NCBI RefSeq assembly: GCF_010183535.1
Contig: NC_071330.1
Location: 434,001-498,000 of the forward strand
Direction: 5' to 3'
DNA from: Caenorhabditis remanei
Lineage: Eukaryota; Nematoda; Chromadorea; Rhabditida; Rhabditidae
DNA length: 64,000 nucleotides
Positions 53,390 to 64,000 of this stretch are shown one piece after another. Below the pieces are notes generated by a model. It was given only the letters and a program-made list of their open reading frames with translations. It was not told the DNA's origin and did not search any database. The position numbers and the translations under genes were made by a program. Each line of letters begins with the position of its first letter. Position 1 is the first letter of the stretch.

Positions 53390-54260
53390 TAGGGAAGGTC
53401 AGTGTATGGAAGTATATCATTAGAAAGCTGAAATCACGCTGATTCTAAATATATATTCAGTTTTTGCCCTCGAGGCCAGGCATTCGAGAAAAATTAGGTC
53501 AAAGTTTGGGCCGTTTTAGTTTTAAGAAATTTTTAACTATTTTCTTAAGAAGTTTAACCCTAAAAAACTTATTTCTGAACCTGAATTCTTTGATCCTATT
53601 TCTACCGTTCCTCAGAATATTTAAATGTCTTCATTTTCTTATTGATAATTTTTTTTTCTGTACGAAGTTTCCCTGAAAAGTTGTGTCATGATAAAGTAAG
53701 GAAGCTAATAGTACCCTGATTTCAAAACTTCCTACTGCTGTACTGTTTTGATTTTTACATGACTATATAGATCACAATATAATCTTCATTTTTGTAGTTG
53801 ACAACTTTTTGATAGCTCCGCCCACTTTTTAGATATGCGTCTTTAAAGATAGCCTCCCGAGAAGGAAGTTCGCGCGCTCTGTTATCTTTAAAGGAGTATA
53901 TCTCAAAAGTGGGCGGAGCTATCGAAAAGTTGTCAACTACAAAAATGGAGCTGTAGATTTGGGTAAGATACCCAACAAGTTTGGGGACCCCTCGGCTACT
54001 TTTGGTAATGGGGTGGGGCTCGCAAACTTCTAAGATTATCAGTTAGAAGCATTGTTTAATATTTTGAAGATTTCAGTCAGACACAATGATTGGAAAAACA
54101 CAACATGATATATATATACCACCGGAAAGCTAATGTTTACCCGATTCCAAGTCTATTATCAGTTTTGGCAGTGGTCATACCAGTTTTAAGAAATTTAGCT
54201 CCAAAGTTTGAGCACTAAAAAATTTGCCAGGCGATATATATGTGTTTCTCCAACGATTGT
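53390..54260. repeat. Cluster of foldback repeats
   Basis: 53.42-53.53 kb: AAAGCTGAAATCACGCTGAT unit shared with 55.49 kb. 53.79-53.95 kb: TTTTTGTAGTTGACAACTTT with GATAGCTCCGCCCACTTTT, inverted as AAAGTGGGCGGAGCTATCG and GTTGTCAACTACAAAAATGG. 54.07-54.26 kb: ACACAATGATTGGAAAAACAC inverted as GTGTTTCTCCAACGATTGTGT. Confidence 0.75.
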
Positions 54261-55170
54261 GTGATTCATTCCCTAGTAAGACGTTTTGAAATTAGGAAAT
54301 CTAAGAGCTAAGACACTTTGAAAACTAAGATCCCCTCTTCCCCAAAATTCTAAGATTTCCTTCTTCCAACTCATCAAAAATTCCCACCAAAAAGAAATCC
54401 GTCTTTGTCTCCCCCTCCCCGTGTTTCAATTCTTCTTCTTTTTTCTTCAAATGCAAATTTATATGATGAAAAATTAATGTTTCCTTCTTCTTCTCCGTTT
54501 CACACCTTTCTTATTCCTCTCTTTTTGGCTCTGGTGCTCTTTTTTGGGGCCAAAAAGTTGTTTTCCGTCGTAAAACTGAGATGTCTGGGGTGTCATGGTG
54601 ACGTGGCAACTAGTAGTGAGCTCTTCACACCTTCTTTTCATTTTTTACGATTTCTCTATTCCATTCCCCCTTTTTTCCCGACGGACGCTTTCTAAGATGA
54701 CGTGTCTTCAGAAATTCCCCTTACCGTAAGACGACATCGTCTCCTCCTCCTCCTCCAGTGGGACCCATTACCTAAATTGTTTCTTTTCCCGAAAATGGCG
54801 ACAACCAACGACATCTGTGCCCTCCTTTTCACTGATGAAATACAAATCTCTTTTCTTTTTTCTCGAATTGAGGAAGAAAATAATTGGTTTCTGAGAGGAA
54901 GAAGGGAAAATTTCTGCGTTTTCGGAAATCGTTTAAATTTTTTGGTTTCAGAAATTTAGGGGGTGGTTTAGGAGGGCCAAGTATACTGTGGGACTCTGCA
55001 AATTTCAAGTTTAAACAAATTTAGAACAATATTACTAAATGTGAAAACGCTCTAACCGTAAGCTTGAGACATACCTAGAATTCGACCTGCCGACTAGTGA
55101 GTGAATTTTGAAACAGTGTCACGGCTTGTCTTATACTCCTACCACTCCAATATTTATATAAATTTGTAGA
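54261..55170. other. Non-repetitive non-coding stretch
   Basis: 54.40-54.95 kb is pyrimidine-rich at first and then mixed (GGTGTCATGGTGACGTGGCA, GAAAATGGCGACAACCAACG). Two short frames are open but lack splice sites or family resemblance. Possible control DNA; unproven. Confidence 0.3.
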
Positions 55171-55179
55171 TCAAACCAA

Positions 55180-55790
55180 GATCTTCATTTTTGTAGTTGA
55201 CAGCTTTTTTGTACGGACACTCCCTAGAAAGTTATGGCGGGTTGAAGTTACCATGGCACACGAATCTTCGTGATTTCTATGCGGCTTTGCTTTCAACAGC
55301 TATAACTCCTTAGGAAGGGTTTGTACCAAAAAGATGTAAACTATAAACACGGAGATCTAGATGTGATCTACACATTCATATAAAATTCAGGTAGCTACCG
55401 TAAGACCGTGACACCTTCTTAGGCTCCGCGGCTTACTAGATAATGTCATGGAGTCAGTTTGGAGTTATGGGGCGTGACCTATAGCATTGGAAAGCTGAAA
55501 TCTTGCTGATTCCAAATATATATTCAGTTTTTGCATTCTAGGCCTAGTATTCGAGAAAAGCAAGGTAAAGTTAGAAAAATTAGAAAATTATTACCTTTCT
55601 GACACGCGAAAGTTGGAAAAAATGTGTGCCAGACAGGGAATAATTTGTCATTTTTCAAAACTTTGAACTGATTTTTCTTGAATACCAGGCCACCAGGTCA
55701 ACAACTGATTATATATTTAGAATTAGCACGATTTCAGCTTTCCAATGATATAGGTCAAGTTTCATATCTCCACACTGACTCCGTGACCTT
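55180..55790. repeat. Two foldback repeats
   Basis: 55.17-55.39 kb: TTTTTGTAGTTGACAGCTTT with ACACTCCCTAGAAAGTTATG and a degenerate inverted partner. 55.47-55.77 kb: CATTGGAAAGCTGAAATCTT and GATTTCAGCTTTCCAATGAT are inverted ends of a 290 bp element containing CAAATATATATTCAG / AGAATTAGCACG (diverged). Confidence 0.7.
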
Positions 55791-56620
55791 CCTTAGTTAG
55801 TCCACTATAACTTTTTAAGGGTTTAATACAAAAATAAATGCTTACTTTTGATAATAAACCACAGATCACCCTAGAAAAACAATACCGGTAAATAACCATC
55901 TAATCTTTTTCCCGGGACGAGAAACAATCGAATCAGTATATGGAGTGTTACGAAAGATTATGCAAAACTTGCAGACAAGAAAAGACAAGTGACTTGTAAG
56001 AGGCACGCACATTACCATAATCCCGTTTCCCCCTCTTCTGTTTTCCCCTATTCCGTTAGCGTCATCTGAAGTTGTTGAGAAGTAGGAAGAGGAGGAGGAA
56101 GATGTACAGTAATCTCTCGGAAGTATGTAATACACACACCCACTTGTGTATGTTGCGACGAGTGAAAGATTTTAATAAAGGGACGGAGGCTTCCCACTGT
56201 GCTTTTCTGTGAGAGCATTCTTTAGAAATGGAGCTCAGCTCAATAGGGTGTTTCTAAGGGATCAGGAGAAGATAGATTCCATTTCCACAGGGGATCGATT
56301 TTTGCGAAATTTTATAATTTTTCAGGGCTTGCCTTGAAATTTTTTGAAAAACTTTTATTTTCACAATTTTCATAGTCAAAGAGCCAGTCTTTTTGAAAAA
56401 TGATGAACACTTAGTTTTTCTTTAGATTTTCCCATTTTCCACCTACATATTTTCAGAGCCAAATTTTGAAATGGTATCTCAAAACCCAACAAGACGATGC
56501 ACGGCTTGGCTTGAAAACTGTGAAAGGTCGATTCACTAGTAGTAAGACACCAATTTAACGTATTTCCCATCGATTTTCGCTTATTTTCAACACCTAAATT
56601 TCAGTTTTTGCTATTTTTGA
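55791..56620. other. Non-coding stretch
   Basis: Contains a minus-strand frame around 55.9-56.1 kb that is Ser-rich by composition (GGAAGAGGAGGAGGAAGATG on the plus strand) with no splice support. Nothing else recognised. Confidence 0.3.
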
Positions 56621-56761
56621 AAAGTCGATGCACCATATGAGGGACTTGGGTTAAAATCTGAAAAGTAGGAAATGGACCATTTGTCTGAACGCATTTTTCA
56701 AATTTCTTAATCAATTTTAAAGCCAAAAATCAGTTTTTCAGTTTCTTCAAATTTCGATGCA

Positions 56762-57125
56762 CCATACTTGTCAACCAGGCCGAAACGGACCGACACGGGC
56801 CGGCTCGAAACTCGTGTCAAAATGAATATTATGGGCTGAAAAATATACCAAAATGTAGATCTCAACGAGTTTCATGCCCGTGATTTACTACGGGCAGAAT
56901 GTCTATTCGTTAATATGCCGCGGGCCGGGCTAGAATGGCTTTTTAGGCCATTTTCACGTTTTTTGGCACTTTTTCCCGGCCCGCGACGTATTAACGAATA
57001 GCCATCCGGCCCGTAGTAAATCACGGGCATAAAACTCGTCGAGATCTACATTTCGGTATATTTTTAAGCTCATAATATTGAGTTTTAAGCAAGTTACGCG
57101 CCGGCCCGGTTGACAAGTATGCGAT
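56762..57125. mobile_element. GC-rich foldback with CATACTTGTCAACC ends, 360 bp
   Basis: CATACTTGTCAACCAGGCCG at the left and CCGGCCCGGTTGACAAGTATG at the right. Nested arms GAGTTTCATGCCCGTGATTT / AAATCACGGGCATAAAACTC and CTATTCGTTAATATGCCGCG / CGACGTATTAACGAATAGCC. The core is the same element as 243-447. It lies about 0.5 kb upstream of the pros-1 ATG. Confidence 0.85.
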
Positions 57126-57623
57126 TCACCATATATGTAATTTTTCATACTTCGGTTGTAACTCGCTTCAAGCTCCATGTTATAAGTTGTAAGGTATACC
57201 AAAATGTAGATCTCGCTGAGTTCTATCTCTCTAATCTACTTCGGGACTGGTGATGGCTTCTTAAGGTACCGTGGGTCGGGCTAGAAAGTTTTTGACGTTC
57301 TATCCCGGCCTGTGACACGCTAAGACTCCGCGATCCGACTCGGAGCATGTCAGAAACGTAGTACACGTTGAAATCTATATTTTGGTATATTTTTCAGTTT
57401 ATAAGATTGAGTTTGAAGAGAGTTAGTCACATTTTCCCATCCTCAATTTTTTTAGTTGCAATTTTCGCAATGCTACATTCCGTATCTTTTCGAATGTTCT
57501 TCTCTTCCTTCCACTTCTCCACATTTCATATTTCTTCTCTTCCAGACACACCCGCGAAACCTAGGAATTTGACGTCATCACCAATCAATCAATACAGTTT
57601 GTCTCCTGTCCTATCACAGTTCG

Positions 57624-60600
57624 ATGTCATCTGGCGTGCCTCCGGTTCTTGCGGCCGCACAACCAGCAGCCAACGGTTTCAATTTCAGTCCTGTCGGATT
57701 TCCGAGCTTTGGATATTTGTTCCCGCCGATTGTGAATTCGAACGGAGGGGGATCGTCGTCAAGTAACAGATTCAAAGTGAAAAGACATCGACAGAGAGTG
57801 GACGCCGGGGAGCCGAGGAATACTTATCAGGTAAGGAGTGTCTTGGTACCTTAGTAGTGTTAGATTTTAACAGAATCGAATTTTCAGGATTCTTAACCAG
57901 TTTTTCATCCATGTTTAGCCCTAAAGCATCTTAAAATTCGAATTTTTCAAAAAGTCGCTGCACCATATGCTAGCTCAATTGTGGTCTGCTCTAGAATTTT
58001 TTTCTAGCTCAAAATTGATTTACAGTAAGAAAATTGACATAACTGTTCCGAGTTCAAGTTTCTGGATTGTCGATGCACCATAAAGTGACCAAATTGTTTT
58101 AGCTAAAAAAATAGCTGCAAAAACGGTTTTTTTGTGTAAAATTCAAATAAAACCCATAATTTCTGTGTAAAACCGTCTAAGACACTAGTCATATCAGTTT
58201 TTAATATGTCAATGCTCAAAAAGTGATAAAATTCTTAAATCCGAAAAAACCTAAAATTGCCCTGCTTAAAATAGTTATTTGTCTTATTTTTGCTTAAAAT
58301 AAACAATTCCAGCAAACTCCGTCATTGTTAACCCAGAAAATCAGGTGTTAGAAAGTCGATGCACCATGAGATGGTCAAAATGTGCAAAATGCATTACTTG
58401 TACCCTCAAAATTGGCACTTCCATCCGTATCCCATCAACAGAATACCCTGAATCATTTTTTAGCACCAATTTTTTGGAATTTTAGAAGAAAAGTTCTAAA
58501 ATCACCAAACATTTTGATTAAATTTAACATTTACAGTCGAAAACTCGAATTTTGGCTGAAAATGGGCCGAAAATAGTTTTGATTTCAGCCCTGGCTTGCT
58601 AAAAACATCGAATTTCTGCAATTACCCTCTTCCCTTTTCCTAATTATCAAATCACTCCTCCACAAAAGCCACGAAACAGTGCTACCTTGTGTCATCTCTT
58701 TTCTCTTCTTTTCTTTCCCATCGGCAACTAATTCATATTCATTCGTGGCTGTTTTTCTAATCAGTACATATCTCCCTTCCCCTTCACTTATCATAAATAT
58801 TTTCTGTGATCTACAGGGTACCAACACCACCGTAATCTCCTCCAACACATCCACCTCATCAGCCACCTCATCCACGTCTTCAACGTCTTCTAAGAAGTTG
58901 TCGGAATCGGAAGCCTCCACGACAACGACGACAATGACAACTTCTTTTGAAAGGGTAAGTAGTCCAGGCGGTCTCCTTCCGGCATTATAATAAGATTAAC
59001 CTCTTTTTGAAGGAGAACAGTTTGAAACTAAATGAGGAGGCCGAAGAAATTGAGGCGATGAAAATGGAGAATGAGAATACGGCACAAGAGGAACAAGACG
59101 AGATTGATGCTGATTATGAGGAGATAAATGGAGGAGTTGGTGAAGAAGAAGATGTGGAAGAGGAAGAACGCGAGAGCCCAGAGAGTAATAGTAGCACTTC
59201 TTCGGCGTCGAAGAGGAAAAGTTTCCAGCCGCAGAAGATTGGAGAAGAGTTAGGAATTGATATTGGAGAAGGTAAGTTTGGTTGGGGGAAATTAAAAATA
59301 TTCATAGTTGTCAAAGCCCAGCCCGGGCCTTGACAAAAAGGGTCATTTTTTGAAGCCGGGCCTTGACAACTATGAGCATATTGAACTTGTTACGGTGAAA
59401 CATCGCTCTGAGCGTTTTCGATACTTCGAAGAGTTTTACAAGGAGATTTCCTGCAATATACATAGTTTTTAATGTCTTTGCGTTAAAAAAACCCGATTTT
59501 TGGAAGTCAATGCACCATATAGTGCCCGGAATTGCTTTAGTTTGTAAAAATGCTCATTTCTGCTATGCAAACGGTTTTAAAACGGGATTTCAGTTAGAAT
59601 CCGATTTCTCTATGTTTTTTTGCTCTGAAAAATGAAAAATCAGGTTTTTGAGTAACTTGTTTCTGGTTTTTTGCTATGAATACGGTTAACCTATTCACTT
59701 TTTCAAGTTCAGCACTAAAAAAACTACCGAAAGATCAATTTTAGGGTTATCGATGCACCAGATAAATTGAAAAAATGTTCCAAAATTTTGCTTCTGTTCG
59801 AAAAAATCATTTTTCTGTAGTTTTTGTAAAGCAAACCTTATGACTATAGCCAACTACCTCAAAAACTGTAAAAAAGAAAACAAAAAAGATTCGCCCCAAA
59901 AAAGTTCGAACCCCAGACCCTCTGATCCAAGAGCAAAAACGTTAGCCACTATACCAGCCCACCACACACCAACACTTGGTGACGAGGTGGTGATAAATGC
60001 AGCTCTCTTTGCGTCATCCACCCCTGCTTCATCTTCCAATGAAACCTCATTATATTCCAGAAACCGAACAAATCAACGTCACCGTCGGCGGTGGGAACAC
60101 CACAGAAGATTCAGATGACGTGCCAGAGGAGCCGGAGACAAAAGAGTTCTCGGCTCTACAGGCTCAGCTACAGAACGGGAATAACACATTTCACGAGCAA
60201 CAGAGGAGGCTTTACACTGCGTTCATCGAGCAACAGAAGAAACAGTTGGTGGCGGCATCGGTAAGGCGGAAACCGGAAATTCAAAAAAAATCGAAATAAT
60301 TTCAGATGCTGAGCACGAACAAGGTAAACTACGATCAGTTAATAAACCTGTTGAAAGGAGAAGTGATGGATAATTTATGGAAGAATGTGGAGAAGATAAT
60401 AAAGGAATGGGCGGCCAATGAAATGTCGAAGCAGGAGCCAGCGACTCCGGCTCCCCAAGCCCCTCCATCATTCCACCCAATCTTCCCTCCCAACCCACTC
60501 TTCCACATGCCGCCTCCTCATCGTAAGTTGTCTCTCCCTCCACATGTCTACACCCTCCCTCCCTTTGTTTTCCAGTCGGCCGAATGGTCTAGTGGTATGA

Positions 60601-63529
60601 TTCTCGCTTTGGGTGCGAGAGGTCCCGGGTTCAGTCCCCGGTTCGGCCCATTCTTTTTTTCTTTTTTTTTCTTTTAAGTAAATAAACTTTAAAATTGTTT
60701 TCAGACCCAATGAATGGTATGAATGGAGGAGGCATCTTCCCACCAAACTTCAACGCGTTCAACGCCTTCTCAGCTCTCCGTAGAAACTTCCAAGACGCCG
60801 ATGAGCCGAAAAGGAAGCGTACAAAGCTTGATATCAAAAAAGAGGATATTGTGAGTAGCCGTGCATCCCCATTGAGCGCCTCCGCCAGTCCACCACTCGG
60901 CAGATTCTTCCCGGCACCAACTATGGTCGGACACCATTATGGAGGCATGAACTTCGGGGATCGAGAGGACTCGCCAACGAATTCTGATGAGTTGAGCGAT
61001 TGTGGATATGAGGGGAACGGATCGAGCTCAATGTTGACGCCGATGCATTTGAGAAAGGCTAAATTGATGTTCTTCTACACGAGATATCCGAATTCGAATC
61101 TTCTCAAATCGTACTTCCCGGATATTCGATTCAACAAGAATAATACCGCTCAGTTGGTCAAGTGGTTCAGTAATTTTAGGTTGGTTTTGGGTGCCTTGCG
61201 TTGCGGTCGCGTCGCCGTTTTTAGGCTTAAAATTATGCCCTTGTGATAGGGGTTGTTGCGCTGATTTCAGAAATATAACGTTCCCTCAATTTAGGTAGAA
61301 ATTGAGCGGGTTCTTAGTTTGGAGGCGCGCGTTCCGGTCGTATCGCGGTTTTTCTTAAAATTTAGAATATAGACATGATTACACTTTTTAGAAAGGTCTT
61401 TTTACGCTGATTCCAAAAATGTAACTATTTTTGAGATTGGATGAAAACTGAGGGAGTTATGACGCTTCCAGTTTTTCGAAGGTTTTTGAAAATTTTCGAA
61501 AATCTGTAACTCCTGTCATTTCGTTCGGATTTTAACGGTTTCTGGCTCTAAAAATAGCCTATTGCTCCGGCTAACCGGGAAATTTTTTTTCTTAAAAACC
61601 ATGCGCATACCTTGTAAATAGTCTTCTTCCATGACGGCCCCGCGTTTTTCGGTCGCGTCGCGGGTTTCCACAAAATTTTGAATATAGGCATGATTATACT
61701 TTTTTGAAAGGCCTTGTTACGCTGATTTTGGAAAAATAAATTTCATATAGTGCGGATCGAATTTGAAAAACTTACGGCCTTCTGAAAGTAAATGTTTCCA
61801 TAAATTTTCGAAAGTCCGTAACTTTTTTGGCTGTTTGAGATTTTTCCCTTTTTACTGAATTTTCCAAATTACCTGAAAACTTTACCATCGCTAACGTTTT
61901 TATTTGATGACCATTAGCTTTTCTTTCATAAGCTCCTCTCAATGACCTCTTCCTCTCCAAAATAATGAGATACAAACACAAACAAATCCTCTCTCCTTTT
62001 CCCTAACTCGTTTCCGTCTTCTTCTTCTCCATTTCCCAAACACTTCTTCTCCTCCAAACAATAGGTGGATGGGGTCTTAAGGTGTTGATACGCGTCGTTG
62101 ACGACGAAAAGACGTCGTCGTCTTCATCATAAAAACGAAGAAGATTATTTATATATTTGAATTGGATTCCAATTTCCGAAATAGGTTCGAACGAAAGGGG
62201 TTTATTTGAATAAGGAAATATGAAAAAGAAAAAACGAAAAAAGAATTTTACCACCAAAAAGTTCGAACCCCAGACCCTTCGGGTGTCGGCCAAAAGTGTA
62301 AGCCACTACACCAAGCGAACGCACATCAGAGTTGGCCGACAGGGTGGTGATAAAAGCGGCTCGTTACTAAATTTGCGTGGCGTAGCTTGTGCAGTGGAGC
62401 GGATTTGCTAAACCAAAATTTTCCAAATGTATCATTTCCAGAGAGTTCTACTACATCCAAATGGAGAAATTCGCGCGCCAAGCGATGAGCGAGGGCATCA
62501 CCGATCGCTCGGAAATCTTCGTCTCCAAGGATAGTGAGCTCTTCAAAGTGCTCAACACACACTACAATAGGAACAATCATATTAAGGTATTTTCTGGATT
62601 TTGATCTACAAAACACTCACAAATAAATTATTTTTAGGCACCCGACCGTCTTGTGCTCGTTGTCCAGGAGACACTCCGCGAGTTCTATGATGCTATCAAG
62701 TTGGGCAAGGATGCGGAGCCGTCATGGAAGAAGACTATTTACAAGGTATGCGCATGGTGGTTTTAAAGGAAAATGTATTTCTCCCGGTTAGCCTGAGCAA
62801 TAGGCTATCTTTTGAGCCAAAAACCGTTAGAATCCGAAAGAAATGACAGTAGTTACAGATTTTCGAAAATTTTCGTAAACCTCTAAAAACTGGAATCGTC
62901 ATAACTCACCCAATTTTCAGCCAATTTCGAAAATAGTTAGAGTTTTGGAATCAGCGTGAAACGGTCTTTCATATGAGTATAATCACGACTATATTCTAGA
63001 AAATGTGAAATTTTAGTAAAAACCGTGACGCGACCGCAACGCATTAGGGAACATAGTGAATTAATTTTTTTCTATCAGAATTGTGTAAAATTAAATTCTC
63101 TATCTTATGAGCCAGAAAACATGAAGTTTGTACAGAAATTGACTTTTTTGATACAGAAAAACCAATTTTCAGAAAAATGAGTATAAATTTTTTGGCCCCC
63201 AAAAAATTTTAAAAAAAAAACCGCTAAATTTAGCTAAGATTTAGCAAAGTTACAGATTTTCGAAAATTTTCGAAAATCTGGAATTGTTGTAACTCCATAA
63301 ATTTTAAACCAAATTCAGAAATTTTCATAATTTTGAAATCAGTGGGAGTAGACTGTATTCTGAAGTTTTCGAAAAAATTTTGATTTCATCTAAGGCTGGC
63401 GCACCTTCTCCGCTTTTCCCCTCCATTCAACATACAAAATTCCAGAAATTTCAGGTCATCAACCGACTCGACGACCAGATCCCCGAATTCTTCAAGGAGC
63501 CAAACTTCTTGGAGAGACTCGAATCGTAG
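57624..63529 (+). CDS. pros-1: Prospero homeobox transcription factor (pros-1 / ceh-26)
   Basis: Nine exons: 57624-57830, 58817-58954, 59013-59271, 60061-60260, 60306-60522, 60705-61179, 62442-62586, 62638-62745, 63455-63529; phases join to about 607 aa. The N-terminal part is low complexity with a basic segment ([18 protein letters not shown]), a Ser/Thr stretch ([16 protein letters not shown]), an acidic stretch ([11 protein letters not shown]) and a Gln-rich helical part. From about residue 450 to the end lies the homeo-Prospero domain: [52 protein letters not shown], and the Prospero part ([36 protein letters not shown]). In C. elegans this factor acts in glia, neurons and excretory canal. 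The donor of the 1.26 kb intron inside the homeodomain (GTTGGT) is unusual. Extra upstream exons cannot be excluded. Confidence 0.92.
57831..58816 (+). other. pros-1 intron 1 with repeated GATGCACCATA motifs
   Basis: 986 bp, AT-rich. Holds AAGTCGCTGCACCATATG (about 57.95), GTCGATGCACCATAAAG (about 58.07) and GAAAGTCGATGCACCATG (58.35). No exon seen. Confidence 0.6.
59272..60060 (+). other. pros-1 intron 3: small GC foldback, motif copies, tRNA-like insert
   Basis: 59306-59376 is a short ACTTGTCA-family element (ATAGTTGTCAAAGCCCAGCC / GGGCCTTGACAACTATGA). AAGTCAATGCACCATAT at about 59.50 and TATCGATGCACCAG at about 59.75. A minus-strand tRNA-like sequence at about 59.88-59.97. Confidence 0.65.
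59876..59968 (-). pseudogene. tRNA-like sequence in pros-1 intron 3, minus strand
   Basis: Complement: GGTGGGCTGGTATAGTGGCT (A box), CTCTTGGATCAGAGGGTCTG, GGGGTTCGAACTTTTTTG (B box). A related copy lies at 62.25 kb in another pros-1 intron. The acceptor stem is poor. Confidence 0.5.
60578..60649 (+). tRNA. tRNA-Pro (anticodon TGG) in pros-1 intron 5
   Basis: Starts GGCCGAATGGTCTAGTGG and ends CCCCGGTTCGGCC. The acceptor stem GGCCGAA/TTCGGCC is perfect, the anticodon stem CTCGC/GCGAG holds loop TTTGGGT with TGG, and the T stem CCGGG/CCCGG encloses TTCAGTC. Close to animal tRNA-Pro. A run of T follows (TTCTTTTTTTC), a Pol III terminator. It lies between exons 5 and 6 on the sense strand of pros-1. 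Confidence 0.95.
61180..62441 (+). other. Long intron inside the pros-1 homeodomain
   Basis: 1.26 kb between WFSNFR and EFYYIQ. Contains repeated units CATGATTACACTTTTTAGAA and CATGATTATACTTTTTTGAA each followed by a TTACGCTGATT, and GGTCGCGTCGC words (61.2, 61.67). A tRNA-like sequence lies at 62.25-62.33 kb. The GTTGGT donor is weak. Confidence 0.6.
62247..62332 (-). pseudogene. tRNA-like sequence in the pros-1 homeodomain intron, minus strand
   Basis: Complement: CGTTCGCTTGGTGTAGTGGC, ACCCGAAGGGTCTGGGGTTC, GAACTTTTTGGTGG. Same family as 59.88 kb (GTCTGGGGTTCGAACTTTTT shared). Confidence 0.5.
62746..63454 (+). other. pros-1 last intron
   Basis: 709 bp. Carries AGTATAATCACGACTAT (about 62.98) with ATCAGCGTGAAACGGTC, an inverted relative of the units in the homeodomain intron. 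No exon seen. Confidence 0.5.
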
Positions 63530-64000
63530 ATCACAACTTTTTTTCAAAAAAAAATCTGAAATTTACCTTTTCTAGCTTTATCATCCCAGTCCCCCCTCTT
63601 CCCCCATTGACATTTTTTTTCTAAATTTTCCAAAAAAAAACTCTTTCTGTGTTAATTCTAAGTCACAATTTTTCAAAAAATGTGCAATTTCTTTTTCCAT
63701 TATTTATTGATTTTTTCTATATTTACACTTTTCTTCATTCTTTTTATCGGTTGAGTTATGTGAGTTCTTGTAAGTGTCGTGACCGACACGTTGGCATAAT
63801 TTAAAAAAAAGTATTCTGTATTCCCCATTTATAGTCCCTTGCAACCACCCATTTGTGCCTCATTTTCATTTTTTTTTTTCGTTTTTTGTAATTTTTTGGT
63901 ATAAAAACTGAATAAATCGGAAAAAAATTAGTTCGACCCATTTTCAGAGGTGTTGCCCTTTTCGGACCTTCAGAATGAGTTCTGTGGAGCGCGACTGCGC
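63530..64000 (+). terminator. pros-1 3' UTR and poly(A) signal region
   Basis: After the TAG at 63527-63529 the sequence is U-rich. The clearest poly(A) signal is AATAAA at 63911. 63984-64000 (GTGGAGCGCGACTGCGC) may be the start of a MITE of the GAGCGCAGTTGT family running off the window. Confidence 0.5.

Overview
The window is nuclear DNA from a Caenorhabditis nematode. It is AT-rich, and most introns are 40-50 bp with GT...TTTCAG borders. It carries many palindromic MITEs, Helitron remnants and worm-type CTACAGTA repeats. Gene content matches the C. elegans chromosome III neighbourhood around K12H4: a Brix-domain gene (BRX1, like K12H4.3), an iojap/MALSU1 gene, a signal peptidase subunit 3 gene (SPCS3), an S28 serine carboxypeptidase (like K12H4.7) and the Prospero homeobox gene pros-1/ceh-26 (K12H4.1). 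I read this as a relative of C. elegans rather than C. elegans itself; the species cannot be fixed from the sequence alone. All family assignments come from reading the translations, with no database search.

Layout. 1-1.5 kb: a minus-strand F-box/FTH gene running off the left edge, with a palindromic element in its last visible intron. 2.3-22.4 kb: a rearranged, recently duplicated block. It holds three partial copies of BRX1, one complete and one decapitated MALSU1, two SPCS3-like genes and eight copies of a small two-zinc-finger module. The copy at 14.45-21.96 kb is nearly identical to 3.40-10.7 kb. No BRX1 copy is complete in place: the body lies at 10.06-12.08 kb and a phase-matched last exon lies 8 kb upstream at 2.29-2.42 kb, and both severed ends abut copies of the same MITE. 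22.4-27 kb: a foldback element and a decayed Helitron helicase between two copies of a repeat. 27.0-32.2 kb (minus strand): a complete eight-exon S28 carboxypeptidase, about 510 aa, with catalytic Ser, Asp and His visible. 32.2-57.6 kb: about 25 kb with no gene I can support, holding foldback elements, tRNA-like sequences, simple repeats and some non-repetitive stretches that could be regulatory. 57.6-63.5 kb (plus strand): pros-1 in nine exons, about 607 aa, with a tRNA-Pro(TGG) gene inside one intron.

How it works together. BRX1 (60S ribosome biogenesis) and MALSU1 (mitochondrial large ribosomal subunit assembly) look like neighbours in an operon: the BRX1 stop and the MALSU1 start are 159 bp apart with a splice-acceptor-like TTTTCCAG just before the MALSU1 ATG. 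The zinc-finger modules carry the same 5' leader as BRX1. In two clusters, several two-exon modules are followed by only one 3' exon in matching phase, which suggests alternative first-exon cassettes sharing one terminal exon.
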